From Zygnema circumcarinatum (lineage: Eukaryota > Streptophyta > Zygnematophyceae > Zygnematales > Zygnemataceae), in NCBI GenBank assembly GCA_037447605.1, contig CM074808.1:2489730-2553729 (forward strand): a stretch of DNA of 64,000 bases, read 5' to 3'. The position numbers and the translations under genes were made by a program. The notes under the pieces are model-generated. The model worked only from the letters and a program-made list of their open reading frames with translations, was not told where the DNA came from and made no database searches. Positions 12,484 through 24,992 of the stretch are shown here, in pieces. Position 1 is the first letter of the stretch. Every line of letters starts with the position of its first letter.

Positions 12484-14568
12484 TCAGCCGCCCGCCTGCT
12501 GCTTGCGGCGGTAACATTCCGGACATCCGTGCGACGAGTGATCCTTCCCAAAGTCTGCGCACTTGGGTGCCAGGGGACCATCCGGGGTGAAAACTTTCAC
12601 TGTGGTGGGAGGATAATTCTTTGGCCTGGAATACAGATTTAGCAAGCAAGAAAGGGGTCAGATGCAAGTGGCTCTTTAAAAGGAGTAGAAAGCATATTTG
12701 CATCTGCATCAACATGTGATATGGATGCAGCCACACAACGATTCCCTCTAACAAGCTTATGTTTGGGGAGACAGAAGAAGAGCATGGAAGGGAAGATGAC
12801 GGACCAAGTAGCTCCACAGGACCTAAAGCAACAACCAATACCACCCGAAATAAACGATCCTCTATATCGCCTTACTGAAAATAGTTTTCCCATGGAAATT
12901 ACCCTCGTGCGACTCCGCAATCCAGCCCTTGAACAGAACTTGCCTGTCAGGTCGAATGAACTGTATTGTCGGTGGAAGACGTTTTCTGCTGCTAGGTACA
13001 AAATAGTATTTAAGCATTCCTGAATGGAACTCCTGACTTGGATGCCTGGCATACTCCCCGTTCACCTCCCCAAATTGCTGCAATGCCTGTATAAATTCAA
13101 TGATAATAATTCCGGCAATCAGCTTTAAACATAATCTGCCTCTGGGGAACAGGCTAAATTCAGCAATAATCCTGAAGTGTGTCTGGCCGTCAAACAAAAA
13201 CTAGAAGCAGAGGTAAAGCAGGACATGCAGATTCACAATCTACTCGAAACATCGGTGAGCAAAGAACCAGGGGCACTGAGCAAGCAGACAATATTGTAAA
13301 TATGCAGAAAATCAAGGTACAACTAGGACCCTGTGTGTATTAAGTCTCACAAATAGTCTCAGCTTCTCCATGTAAAGCTTCCTGGAAGGCAGCCCAAAAG
13401 GATGTATGCCTCTTACCTGCTTGACAAATGGATACAGCTCCAAAGGTGTTCCACTAACGCCAACCCAATACAAACCCCTAACATCTTCCTCCAGACAAGG
13501 CCTTGTTGACACCTCCTGATTCTCCCACTTAAAGGGGGCCCTAGCTAAAGATTTCTTCATGGATGCCTCTGATACAAATTGTACAACTGCAAAGCCCCCC
13601 AGCAGAAGGAAGAGATTTAATTCGCAGCGGCAAACCCTCACTACAACTCGAACTCGCCCGTAAAAACGATTCTTCACTGACTGCTTAGCTGCCCCGTGGT
13701 AAGAACTGTCTTCACCGTCTACACTCGTGCCATCCCCCTTCATAGACTTGACAGGATCGGACCAAAAGCTCATGAATCCAATTTTTCATGGAAAGAGGGT
13801 TTAGATAAGCAGTGAACGCAGGTTAAACTAAAGAGGCTATCAATTGGACTGGACCTGAGGTTTCAGCAACCACCTCCTGGCATGGCAAAGATGAAGCAAT
13901 GGAATGATTTCTCTAAACCCATGATCTCTCGAATTACAGGGTGCTCTGGAGAAGGAGCTGAATATGATGCGCATAACGAATCAGCAAATTACAGCCAGAG
14001 TCACTACCTGCGTCTCCTGCATAGGTAAATTCGATATGCTGCAGTGGATATGGGCACTGCATGTGCGATAACTGCAGGTCCAGCCATCGCACTTTCTCCT
14101 GTGAAGTTGGATTACCCTGTGAGTGCAAAGAGGCAAAACACAAAAATCCTCAGAAGCATAAAAACTAAACACAAAGAAAAGCGCAGATAACATCTGGCGT
14201 GATACGCTCTGCAGGCGGAAACCCAGTGCATGATCACGCGATAAAGAGAGCAAAATTCTGAAAATCGCTGAAAGAGAACCCAAGCAGGCACACCCCCTAA
14301 CAAGGCTCTGTCTCCATGGAACTGATTGCAGTGAATTGCAGAAAAATCTTTACTCTGACAGCAAGATTTGCGAGGATCTTCAGCCTACCGATATTCTCGA
14401 TAGCAGAACAACGCACTGTCTACTGGGCAGATACGAAACGGTCATATAATACGTCGGGTCTTCAAAATCTGTCAATTCTGGACTGCCTTCGAAGTGGTAG
14501 CCAGCCGTGGCCAGTCTACTGGTCACGGCTGACCCCACTAGCTCCCTAAGCTGCGCCAGCTTCGATGC
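12484..14568 (-). CDS. RRM-like protein with C-terminal Cys-rich tail (5' end not resolved)
   Basis: Supported exons are 14568-14389, 14098-14008, 13586-13417, 13086-12903 and 12625-12484 (stop TGA at 12486-12484). The first four join in phase. They encode a globular part with YAGDAVVQFVSEASMKK and GLYWVGVSGTPLELYPFVKQ followed by ALQQFGEV, which reads like RRM strands and helices and resembles HAVVQFAS in the RRM gene at 2.8-5.7 kb. The last exon ends in CADFGKDHSSHGCPECYRRK, with three Cys and two His spaced like a small zinc knuckle. The junction from 12903 to 12625 does not keep phase with the sites I can see, so a small exon may be missing. No start codon is assigned: an in-frame stop lies just before the acceptor at 14568, so at least one 5' exon lies upstream. 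Function unknown; RNA binding is only inferred. Confidence 0.5.
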
Positions 14569-14719
14569 CTGTACAACCCTCCCCGCCTATCCTGCTCCCG
14601 CCGCCGAGCCCACGGGCTCGATCCAGACCGCCCCTGCCCTATCTCGTCCTTCCGCCACTCCTCTTCCAGCCGCTGTACCCGCTTCCGAGATGCCACAGCC
14701 GCGTGACACAGAGAAGTCG

Positions 14720-14780
14720 CTGAGGGCGCGAGAGCGAGAGCGAGAGCGAAAAAAAGAGAGAGAGAAGAGAGAGAGATAGG
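14720..14780. repeat. GA-rich low-complexity run
   Basis: Imperfect (GAGAGC)n and (GA)n run in the presumed 5' region of the minus-strand RRM-like gene. It is also polypyrimidine-rich on the sense strand of that gene. Confidence 0.7.
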
Positions 14781-15047
14781 CCGCTCGGCCGCGAGAGAGC
14801 CACAGAGCGAGTGAGTGAGAGCGCGAAACGGAGACGACGCACTGAGGCGATAAGGCGGCGCACTTCCTCTCCCTCTCTCCGCCGCCGCCGCGCCCCCAAG
14901 CCCGCCCGCCGCCGCATACGGCCCCGCCCGTACGGACCGCTGCCACGGGCGGACCGCGTCACGCGGCCACGTGGCGCTCTCCCGTTGGTGCGGCCACGCC
15001 GGCCCTGGCCCTCGCCCTTGCCCCCGCGCGCACGGCACGGCCCCTCG

Positions 15048-15393
15048 CGGGGAGGGGATGGGATGGGAGGGGAGGGTATGGGAGGGGATGGGATGGGAGG
15101 GGAGGGAGGGGATGGGAGGGGAGGGTGGGAGGGGAGGGTATGGGAGGGGATGGGAGGGGATGGGAGGGGAGGGGATGGGAGGGGATGGGAGGGGATGGGA
15201 GGGGAGGGGATGGGAGGGGATGGGAGGGGAGGGGAGGGGAGGGGATGGGAGATGGGAGGGGATGGGAGGGGAGGGTATGGGAGGGTATGGGAGGGGATGG
15301 GAGGGGATGGGAGGGGAGGGTATGGGAGGGGATGGGAGGGGATGGGATGGGAGGGTATGGGAGGGTATGGGAGGGGATGGGAGGGGAGGGGAT
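15048..15393. repeat. G-rich minisatellite (GGGATGGGAGG units)
   Basis: About 345 bp are built almost only of GGGAGGGGA, GGGATGGGA and GGGTATGGGA units. Runs of three to four G every 4-6 bases give many possible G-quadruplexes on the plus strand. Long open frames crossing it on both strands (for example Pro-Ser-His repeats on the minus strand) are products of the repeat, not genes. Confidence 0.9.
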
Positions 15394-16833
15394 GCATGGC
15401 GGGTGGCCATGCTAGAGGCCATGCATGGCAAGGAAAGGAAAGGAAGGCTTGGCCAGCACTCCGGGCCGCCAGCCTCTAGTTGCTGAATGCCAGTGTAAGG
15501 AGACAATGCGCTTTATACGACTTCAGGTGTTGTTTGTGGCCTTGATGGTAGTTTAAAGAAATGGTGTTTGTCATTGTTTATGAAACCACATTACCACAAC
15601 CTGTAGATCCAAGGCCATTAAAAGGTCAAGCTTTTGAGAAACTGCCGAAGAAAGAGAAACGATCTTTACTGTTCCCTCCATAGCACCCTGTGCTCGTATC
15701 ATGTACAATGGCAAGAAGACAGCCTTAAGTCTAAGAACACAAAGGGATCAGTTACAAACCAGCTATTTACAGTAGCCCAGTTACTGGTTCTGCTACAATG
15801 CAGTACTCATTCGATGAAAGACACGCCGTAACCCTCTCATTGATTCTACTCACTAAAATATACAAACTCATCAATATGTACTATGCAAGCCAGTCTGAAA
15901 CTCAGTATTCGCTGGTCTCACAACCTGCCGATATGTTTCTAATGAGTACGAGCTCATCAAAAAAACCCGAGAACGAAAAGCACCCGACGTCATATCCAAG
16001 CTTTACTTAAGAAGTTTCTCAAACTAAACATGCTTCTTCCCTCCGGCGACATGAGGGCTGAGCATCTTGCTCTCAGGATTGTATGTGAACGACTGTCCGG
16101 CCAGCATAGGCCTCCCATCTCTGCGAATCCGAGGCACCCAGTTTTTAAGCACGTTAAGGCAGGACGGGAGAAAACCAAGACCTGTAGAAGAAACTTATAC
16201 CCTTCCCCTGAGCATCGTGTACAAACACTGATTTGATTGTGCTACAAACGACTGTTAGGCCAGTCAGCGACGCTCGCTACATTGCTGAGTCATAGCCAAC
16301 AGATGCATCCATAGATGTTGCGGCGCTACGTAACCCAGAGATCTGGAAATAATGCAATGGGCTTTTAGACGCCACTCTTCATCTTGCAGATTAGAGTGTG
16401 CATTGCACATAGAGAGAGTGCAATGCCCTTACAGCCTGCAACTTTTAACGAAGATTCATTCCTAAACAATTTGGTTCATGCAGCTACTCCAGTCCACACT
16501 TTCAACGACTCCGCAATCGCATAGACATTATGAATCTGCTTAACTAGCTAGGAGACCATTGTTTTGGAATAACCGAGAAGACCCTCAGACACTGCGGTAT
16601 TGTTCAGGATAAGAAGCAACAACATTCTTTTGGACATGACAAAATCAGAATGACTGAGGCTAACGACCATAAATCAGTCTGGACGTCAGGACGTTCTACA
16701 GCCCAACTGAGCCTAACCAATCCAATCCCCCGATGAGGAGTCGAAAAATTTGACTTTCTAATGAAATAAGGCAAAGTAAATCTTCATCGCAAATGACTTA
16801 AGCTCAACCACTGGGTGTGGGCAATAAGCGGGC
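15394..16833. other. Intergenic, no gene seen
   Basis: Short open frames only, without splice-supported continuation or recognisable motifs. It lies downstream of the 363-aa gene, so part is probably that gene's 3' untranslated region. Confidence 0.4.
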
Positions 16834-18875
16834 TTACTTTTCGCTAGAAGGACAGCCTCCACCCTCCAATTTCCTCTTGCCATCTCTACGACGTTGATTC
16901 CTGTTCCTTGTTCGCGTGCCTGAGAATGACGGGAAACCGCTGAGAACATTCCCTTTCTGAAGCAGAACCGGAATGCCACCCATTGTTTGTTCATCTTGAA
17001 ATTGATCATCCCCAATCTTTGCAGGCCCGCGCATGCCAGATTCATAGGCCACTTCAAGAGACGTGTAATGTGAACCTTTTCCTCCTTTCTGTGCACTGGG
17101 AAACAAGCCCAAGGACGCTGCCTCTTCAAAAGTAGGAAATGTTGCTCCATGCACAGCCTTCAAATTCCCAGCTACCGTATGGCTGACATTTGTGAAACTG
17201 GGTCCAAAAGCGCTGATTGAACAATCAGGCTTCGCAACCGTATGCCCTGTTTGCCCAGATTGACGTATTACAGGTTGTTTGCCTGCAGTATGCTCATCAA
17301 CAAGAAAGGTTCCGATGGCTGCTGCAGGGAAAGGGGTCTTCTGGCTGAGCAATTGATCGTTCTCTAGTCCATCTATCTTGCTGACGTCTAAGACTTCACA
17401 CTCAGCATTATATTGCCTGCGAGGAGAACTGTCTCCTTCTTGGCCAAAAAGCGTAGATCCTGATGCTCGTTGTAAGAGAGCGTAAACTGTTTGTTTGAGT
17501 TTTTTCCTCTTCAGGTGTTTCCGCTGAGCCCGACTCAGGCCCGACTCCGGATTCTTTGGTTCTTCAGAGAGATCTTCATCTGTTAGCTCCTTGGCTGAGC
17601 TACCTGGCCAAATGACAAAATAAGAAAGAAGCGAATGGAATAATTTGGCACTGATCTCACGATGGCGAGGCCATCAAATATACCTGGACAAAGGCAAGAT
17701 GTACAGCCAAGGTGAACCGACGACCTAAGGAAACATTTATCAAGACACGTACCAAGAACCATCACTAAACTACAAGATCGCCGTTCCACTCCAAGGAATT
17801 TGCATAAAGAGATGGGCAGAACAGTAAATAGTCTGACATGCAAATACACTGCCACCAGCTAATGTGCCAAACACGTCGGGACATGCCAAAGAGCGTACAG
17901 CCCAGGCAATGCTTCAAGACAAGATGTGAAAGTGGCTCACGCTATACAGAACTGCAAAAAGAATGTGCATTAGGCACAGGAAGTGCTCACAAGGAAAAGC
18001 TTTAACCCATGCATCCATGGAGTGACACACAAAAGTAAGGCACAAACAATCATGAGGTGAACATTGCTGAATCTCCAGAAAACTCTCGAGACGCAAAAGT
18101 TATCAAGTTTAGAGGCAGTAGCGTGATGGAGAAAGACGTACCTTCACTGTCATCAGTGCCAGTTGTCAAGTCTTCGCCTAGCAACTCCTGCCTCTGTTGA
18201 GTACGCATCTGTCGTCAGCTCTGACAGCAACGCAAGCAACAGAAAGATATGATGAGATCCTCTGAAACAGTCAGAGTCAGTATCTTCATACACAAACAGT
18301 GAATGGTCTTTAACTGCTCCATCGATCCATGTCAAATGCACAGTCCTAGAACATCGAAACTAACAAAAAAAAAGCGGAATCGTGTAAATCATATGATCGT
18401 GACTAAGAATGCGAACATGTTCCATTTCGCCATCAACAATACACACAACGTGCAGTAAGCGACTTGAACCATCGAACTGTAAGCGTAAGCCAGAATAAAA
18501 AGAAACATCCGGAAAAAAACAGCGAGGATTCAGCGGAAGTCTGCGAGATTCCTGTCCAAAAACACCTCCTGATCCACTGTTTCACTTTTCCAAGGCAAGC
18601 ACAGGTACTACCAATCTCACCAGCTCTTCCTTTTCCTCAACCTCACTTCCCTCCTTCCCTCCCTGATCCTCCTCCCCCGCCGCTGCACTGCTCTGCGGCG
18701 GACCATACAGGTGCCCGCTCTCCACCAACTTCCCCACCACCGCGTCTCTAAACCTTCGCCTGCTCTGTTCCGCAAATCCCTCTGAAGCTGCGCGACGCGG
18801 CCACTCAACGCCTTCAGAGGAGCCATCGCTACACTCACTGCCACCGCCCAGACCACCACCGCTCTCGCCCGCCAT
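16834..18875 (-). CDS. Protein of unknown function, 363 aa
   Basis: Exons 18875-18621, 18208-18142 and 17603-16834 join in frame to 363 residues. The N-terminal third is Gly/Ser-rich then acidic (EGSEVEEKEEL, LTDEDLSEEP). The middle has a strongly basic helix, LSRAQRKHLKRKKLKQ, and the C-terminus has another, TRNRNQRRRDGKRKLEGG. Both look like nuclear-localisation or RNA-contact segments. The rest is low in recognisable structure. I do not recognise the family. An in-frame ATG at 18941 would add 22 residues; 18875 was chosen because it begins the better-behaved sequence and leaves more promoter. It is divergent from TyrRS, with 209 bp between start codons. Intron 2 carries a copy of the dispersed SINE-like repeat. 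Confidence 0.6.
17650..17735 (+). repeat. SINE-like dispersed repeat (copy 2)
   Basis: Contains tctcacgatggcgaggccat, then diverged repeat sequence ending gacctaagg. It lies in an intron of the 363-aa gene. It is more diverged than copies 1 and 3, and no clear flanking direct repeat is visible. Confidence 0.65.
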
Positions 18876-19084
18876 CGCGGCAGGCCGTCCCTCACCCTCC
18901 GGCCTCCGCGCTCCGCCCTGCGCCCTCTGCCCTCGCTGCATAATTCCTGCATCCTTCCAAACAATTGATATCCGTATAAACCGTACATAGCCGTACGATA
19001 ACGTACGAAGTCGTACACTCTGTTCTACTGTACAGTGAACGAGAGTGAAAGGCCCGGGAGGGGCTCCCGGCGGAGGAGGCAGCC
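18876..19084. promoter_or_regulatory. 209-bp divergent promoter, 363-aa gene / TyrRS
   Basis: The whole space between two divergent start codons is 209 bp. Within 60 bp (about 18,972-19,032) it holds six GTAC cores (ccgtac, cgtacg, cgtaca, tgtaca). This is the most compact example of the GTAC cluster that precedes most genes in the window. No TATA box is evident. Confidence 0.5.
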
Positions 19085-22000
19085 ATGGCGTCCGAAGGCT
19101 CTACTCCTCCAGGCGGGGAGGCGGAAAAGGGAGGAAGCGCGGCGGCTATGGAGGAGCTGGCAGGCTCCTTTGGCGGGTGAGTGCGCGGGGCCTCGCCAGC
19201 CGAGACCGTCGCCCTCGCCCTCGCCCTCGCCCTTTTTTAATTGGAGGCTCACGGTGGTGGTGCTTCGCCGCGTGCTGTGGCAGGCTCACATTGGACGAAC
19301 GGTTTGCTCTTGTGCGGAGTGTTGGAGAAGAATGTATCCAGGATGATGAGCTGCGCAATCTTCTACTGAAGAAGAAGGACCCAGTTTGCTACGACGGCTT
19401 TGAGCCGTCAGGGAGGATGCACATTGCTCAGGTTCGTTATGGCTGTGCTTTAGAAAGTGATTGGGGCCATTTCTTAGGACGAATGAGCTCGTTTTGTCTT
19501 CCCGGTTTGTGTATAGGGACGCGCTAGTCCTTTGGATACTTCCCCTTACTTCCCCTTCCCCTTACGAATACTGAGTTTAATGAAGTGCTACGATCCCTGT
19601 CGTACTTCGCGTTTAGTAAGGAAAGCCGCTAGGAATGAAATGCAATAATGATCGCAGAGAACGTGGATTAAGTCGATTTTTTAACTGGCCGTTGTTTACA
19701 AAGGTAGAAGATGGCAAAGTTTTAAGTAGGACATATGGTTGGTTTGCACATGCAAATCAGCTTTCAGACTCTAGCGCCATCCACCTGCTGTGTGCGAAGT
19801 ACGAGGATTGCTGTTCTGCTGTAAAGGCCACCTCGTCATGCTCATGGGACACTTAGGGTGCGGCGCTCACACTGCCATTCAACAGGGAGTGATGAAGGCG
19901 CTGAACGTGAACAAGCTCACCAAGGCCGGCTGCATCTTCAAATTCTGGGTAGCAGACTGGTTTGCGCAATTGAACAACAAAATGGGAGGTGACTTAAAGA
20001 AAATTCAAACGGTGGGACGCTACATGATCGAGGTCTGGAAGGCAGTGGGAATGGACTTGGAACGAGTGCAATTTCTGTGGTCTTCTGAGGAGATTACAGG
20101 CAAAGCCGGGGAGTACTGGCCTCTTGTCATGGATGTGGCTCGCAAAAACAAGCTGCCTCGTATCATTAGGTACAGTACAATCATCAGCTGGTTCATGAAG
20201 GAGCTTCAAGAGGACTCGCCTCCTTCTCGTGCGCGGAGTGGCTCGGTCTGCCTGGAGATGCCTAACTTATGTGTTTTTGTTCTGACATTGACAGTTGCAT
20301 TTGGTAGGTGCTCTCAAATCATGGGACGTAATGAAACGGATGATCTCTCTGCTGCACAAATCTTCTATCCTTGCATGCAATGTGCTGATATATTCTTCCT
20401 TAAGGTGAGATAAACGACCTTGCAAAGGGCTACTTTTTACCATCCTTTTGAAATGAGAGTTGTACCTTGATACTTCGAGAGCTTTTGAGCCGTCCGTGTA
20501 CCTCTGCCTTCGGCTAATATTCTGTAGGTAGGACGATATCGTCATCCAAACTGTTTCTTATATACTGTAGAGTTTTGGTTCCTAAGTCTGCTGTACTATG
20601 TAAGTCTTAGGCCTTGCACTTGTGATTTGGTTCGGCGCATGCAGGCAGACATTTGCCAGCTTGGCATGGATCAACGCAAGGTAAATGTATTGGCCCGAGA
20701 GTACTGTGATGATATCAAGCGCAAGAACAAACCCATCATCCTTAGTCACCGTATCCTGTTTTGTCATTGGAAGCAAGTCATCCCTTCCCTTTTCCTCGAG
20801 GGTTTATGGGTCATAAGTGGGTGTGTATGCTAACGAAAGAGATGTATGTAGATCCTTAGCGGCCAGCAGATATGCTCCCTGGCCTCCTACAAGGTCAGGA
20901 AAAAATGTCAAAATCAGATCCAAACTCGGCAATTTTCATGGAAGACGAGCCTGTGAGTGAATATACCTTCCCTCTCATAATCACCGAATATTTCAGTAGA
21001 ATTGTCTGAAATCTGACAAGTGTCCGGTTTAACAGTTTTGTCAAAGAGGTAGTAAGTATGCGCAGATGTTGGAAGATCAATCCGCCGATCAATTTCAACG
21101 TTTTGGGCGAGGTCGTCCTTGACATGTACCGGGTGGAGGAGCTCTCACACGTGGCAGATGGTGTTGCGGTTTTGGATGGAGCAGGATGAAGTGAATGTGA
21201 AGATAAAGAAGTCGTACTGTCCTCCCAATGAGGTGGTAGGCAATCCTTGCGTAGCATACGTAGAGTACATTATACTGCCCTTTTTTGGAAGCTTTGAAGT
21301 TGCGAGAAAAGAAGAAAATGGAGGAACAAGGTGAGATTGAAATTGACACGAGTAGACTGACTTCGTGAAATGTATTTCTTTCCGCCTTATATGATTCAGT
21401 AGCAAAGTGTGTGTAGGAAGTTCTTGAAGTTGTAGGATGTGAGATGGAATTGCGGTGTTGATCAAGCATTTCTGTTTGCACGGTCGTTCCGGTTAAACCA
21501 TTGTCTATTTGTGTGAACCCAATATTCACTGAGGCTATCAAGATTGAATACTTGTAAATGAAGTGCAGCAAATCACCATATGGATGATTAGCCGGGCAAT
21601 AGTTTCTAGTGCGTATATCGTAGGGCTGTCAATCTTTGCAGCTGGTAGTGAGTGATAGGTGGAGTAACGGGAGAGAGGCGATAATTACGTCTTGTTCAGG
21701 GTATATACGCAAATCGAGGAGCTTAAGGAGGACTACATTTCTGGAGTTCTACACCCTGGGGACTTAAAACCTGCACTGGCACGGGCATTGAACTTCATAT
21801 TGCAGGTGAGAGGCCGAATAACAGTGGAGATATTCCAAACAACTCGTTTGGAGAAAAAAAAAAAATGTGTGTCGCATATACTGCTCATTGACCCTTCTCA
21901 AATTCACTTGTCGCTGGAAGACGATGCTCATGGGTTGGAGGTATGTTCGATATTTGTGAGCTCGCGAAGGAACTTCCAAGGTTGCAGTTGAGAAACTGCA

Positions 22001-22872
22001 TCCACATTTTAGGGTGACATGCGACTATGGTTGTGCTGATTTCCTTTGTTTTTGTCCACAAAGGTTCCCCCCTGATCAGTTGGTGAAAAACTGCATAGAC
22101 CAATCGTGTTGTCGTTTCAATGATGAGTCATGAAAAGTGGCTAGGAGGTTGTTCCATTTGTAAGCAGAGAGGTAGTTCGAACATCTTGAAGTGCAGCCGA
22201 GAGCTCGCCGATTGCAGTAACTAAATTTCTGGAAGGGGGTGACGAGATAAGGCATTGGCCGTTACAAAGTCATTTATTGGCTCTTGATGGTCATTTTGTT
22301 GTTGGCTGGAACATCTTTTGCTGCGTCACAAAGATCTGATTAGCTCTCCTCATAATGTGATCCGGAATCATCAGCTTTTGTCGTGCGTGGGCTATTGTGA
22401 TTGCTTGAGGAGTCATGTGTGCAGCAGATGAATGCAACATTTATCATTGTTCGCCAGTAATTCAATTTAGAGTTGCAACCCGGCTCAGCTGTTTGGCTGC
22501 TCTCAGGGCATGTCTACTGGAGTGGAAATCCATAAGACTGATTGGAGGAACTTGCCATCGTCTTGTTTCGTTGTGGCATGCAGCCTGTTCGAGATCACTT
22601 TAAGAATAATGCAGAAGCCAAGAAGCTGCTTGCTCAGGTTAAGGTGAGAGGCATTTTTAAATCCTGGTTGGGCATGTATTGCTGCATAAGTCAGCAATTG
22701 AAGTTTTTTTTGTTCTGGCAACAATTTGCCGACTTCTCAGTCACAATGGTTGTTGCCCATTTGAATAAAATATAGGAAGGACCTGTAGGTAGGTTGTTCT
22801 ACATGAGTGGACTGCTGACTCTTGTTGAATCGACTTGTGGTCCTTTCACAGAGCTACAAGACAACCAGGTGA
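19085..22872 (+). CDS. Tyrosine-tRNA ligase, cytosolic type
   Basis: Ten exons (19085-19176, 19284-19431, 19886-20169, 20308-20404, 20645-20750, 20870-20952, 21185-21330, 21700-21805, 22584-22643, 22852-22872) join in frame to 380 residues. The enzyme activates tyrosine with ATP and charges tRNA-Tyr. Class I signatures are present: the HIGH-like MHIA (residues 76-79, in EPSGRMHIAQ) and KMSKS (254-258, in LLQGQEKMSKSDP). The tyrosine-pocket segment YPCMQCADIFFL and the motif ADICQLGMDQRKVN are intact. The sequence follows plant cytosolic TyrRS down to the tiny last exon, SYKTTR. The N-terminus (EGSTPPGGEAEKGGSAAA) has no clear organelle signal. The ATG has a good context (cagccATGG). No C-terminal EMAP domain is present, as expected for plants. 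Confidence 0.97.
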
Positions 22873-24992
22873 TTTGTCATATTCCTGTGACCACTGCGAT
22901 TGGGCGAGGCTTTGCCTTCCTGAGAATGCATTCGAGTTTGCGGAGGGAGCGGGAGGAGATGGACGGACGTGACAACCAAGTGAGGGGAAACCAGAAACTC
23001 GTTTGCTCTGTTTGTGTTTGTGAGCGAGAGAAGTTGCAGCTTGCACGTATTCATTGGACAGGTATCGCATTTAGTCCACTCATGTGCAGTGTTTATGAGA
23101 GAGGAGGTTGAATTAGCTAATACGAAACTTTTGGAAAAAGTGCTTTTGAGTGCTGTAATGCGAGAGTTTTCGTCCTTGAATGCAGTCCTGCGATATTTCT
23201 GCAGTCAGTGCGATGAGATTTTCTTGCTGGTCTGCTGAAAAGTGGGCCACAGTTATCCCTTGCAAAAAATGAGATTAAGGGAAATCGCGTGTGGAGTGAC
23301 CTCGTTATCGTGGTAGCCATGTTGGAAGAAATGTTGCCCGGGAGCTATCTAATTGCGTGAGCTCTGTGAGGGACCGGCCATATCGACAAAAGAGAAGTCT
23401 TTTGTGCATTGGTGGGACGTGTTGCTTTACGGAGCTTGAAGTGTGGGGGAAGCCTGAGGCTCCTTGTGGGACTTCTCCCTGCTTCTACCGTTTCTGGTAG
23501 AGCTGGTATCCACCGCCAACATATGTCCCATAGTAACGTCCAAGGTAGAGAACAGCACTTCTATGCTTGAAAATGTGTGCTATATATACTAGGGCCAATA
23601 ATAATATTCTCCGGACGATAACTTCCTAGAGGACGCTTTACTGTGTTGGTTCTTGGACAGCTCGTTTCAAGACCTTCCTAACGAGCTAAAAGTACGATAC
23701 AAAACAGTTCTTTGCACGGGTGTTTGAGCGAATGGCGCAAATCAAATTCCTCGCGCGCTGTGTGATGTAAAGCGGGCGTGATCGAAGGCCTCGGACCGTC
23801 TACACCCGATGGGATAGAGACTAAGCCACAGAGACAGGACGATCTGCATACATACAAGTAGTGTATATTGTGTGACTGTAAATTCAGCTGTACAGTAATC
23901 CAACGGTCAAAGAGGGAATCTAGGTAATCACGCTTGCGAAAGTGTTGCTCAAGAGCAATGCACTGTGAGAGCTCTGTGAGGGAATTGCGATGGAGAAAAA
24001 AGAATAATATTTTGTGCAGGTGAGTAAACGAGAGACTGGACTGGCAGAAGTTTCTTGGTTAATTCACTGCTCTTACTTTCTCGTCCTGCATTCCATAACC
24101 GGTCTTTCAAAAACGAAAATGAGCTAAAGCGACGCTTGCTCAATCAGAGAAGACCTTGACAATAATTTGGGTCTCTCTAACGGCCACTCGAATACATCAC
24201 AGCCTTGTACCTTTTTCTCAGCATTTTACTATTGAAAGTCGCAGCTGTTGTGAGGCGTCATGCTTCTGTGGGGAGCGTCTTGTTAGTTTCTACTTTTTCG
24301 GTTCGTCATGCACGTTTGGAAATGACAGATGTATGCAGCCTCAAAAACGGAGAACGGAGCTACTTCCACCTTCCACGGCTCAATGTCCACACTCCAACGT
24401 CCAAACTGCGTTGGTTCCTTCACCGAGAGCGGACCTTTACAAGGTCCCTGCCCCCTATGGCAAGTGAAGGAAAAGAATTAAGCTCTGAAATGTCCTTAAG
24501 ATAGCTACGGGAGCAGCGCCTTCATGACAATTTACAGTGTTCACATTCGTTTGCACCATCACACCTCCAAGAGGCATGAGACACTGCCAGCTGATATACC
24601 TGTTGGTTAAATAATCTGGACGCGAAGGGTCCTTAAGTGAAATGGGAGCTCCTCACATCGACACAGCCGCACTCTATAACCTGCCCTACTTGAAATAAAT
24701 GGGGACTGATCTGCTGGGTATCTCCTCCGTCCTTGAGCCATCTTGTCACGGCCTGCCTTGGAAGGGAAAAAAGGACGAGATAATTTATACAAAACTACTG
24801 TGGTATTGGAAATCTCGGCAAATAGACGGCTTACAGCTATGAAGAATGCCGACTTCTGCAACCGAGCAGTAGACAGTGTTGCGTGCCTAGGAAGACGTAT
24901 ATGTTACAAATCGCTCTGTTGCCTTCCTAAGCCTGTCAAGGTACAAGGAAACTCTCCTAAGAGAAAGCTTCGGCCTCGATGGCACAAGGAGC
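22873..24992. other. Intergenic between TyrRS and the first phytochrome
   Basis: Both flanking genes end here (convergent). I see no exon with recognisable product or matching splice sites. Presumably 3' untranslated regions plus spacer. Confidence 0.4.

Noticed and set aside
14538-15506. Minus-strand frame of 322 codons rich in Pro-Ser-Ile-His
   Set aside because: It is the G-rich minisatellite read on the other strand.
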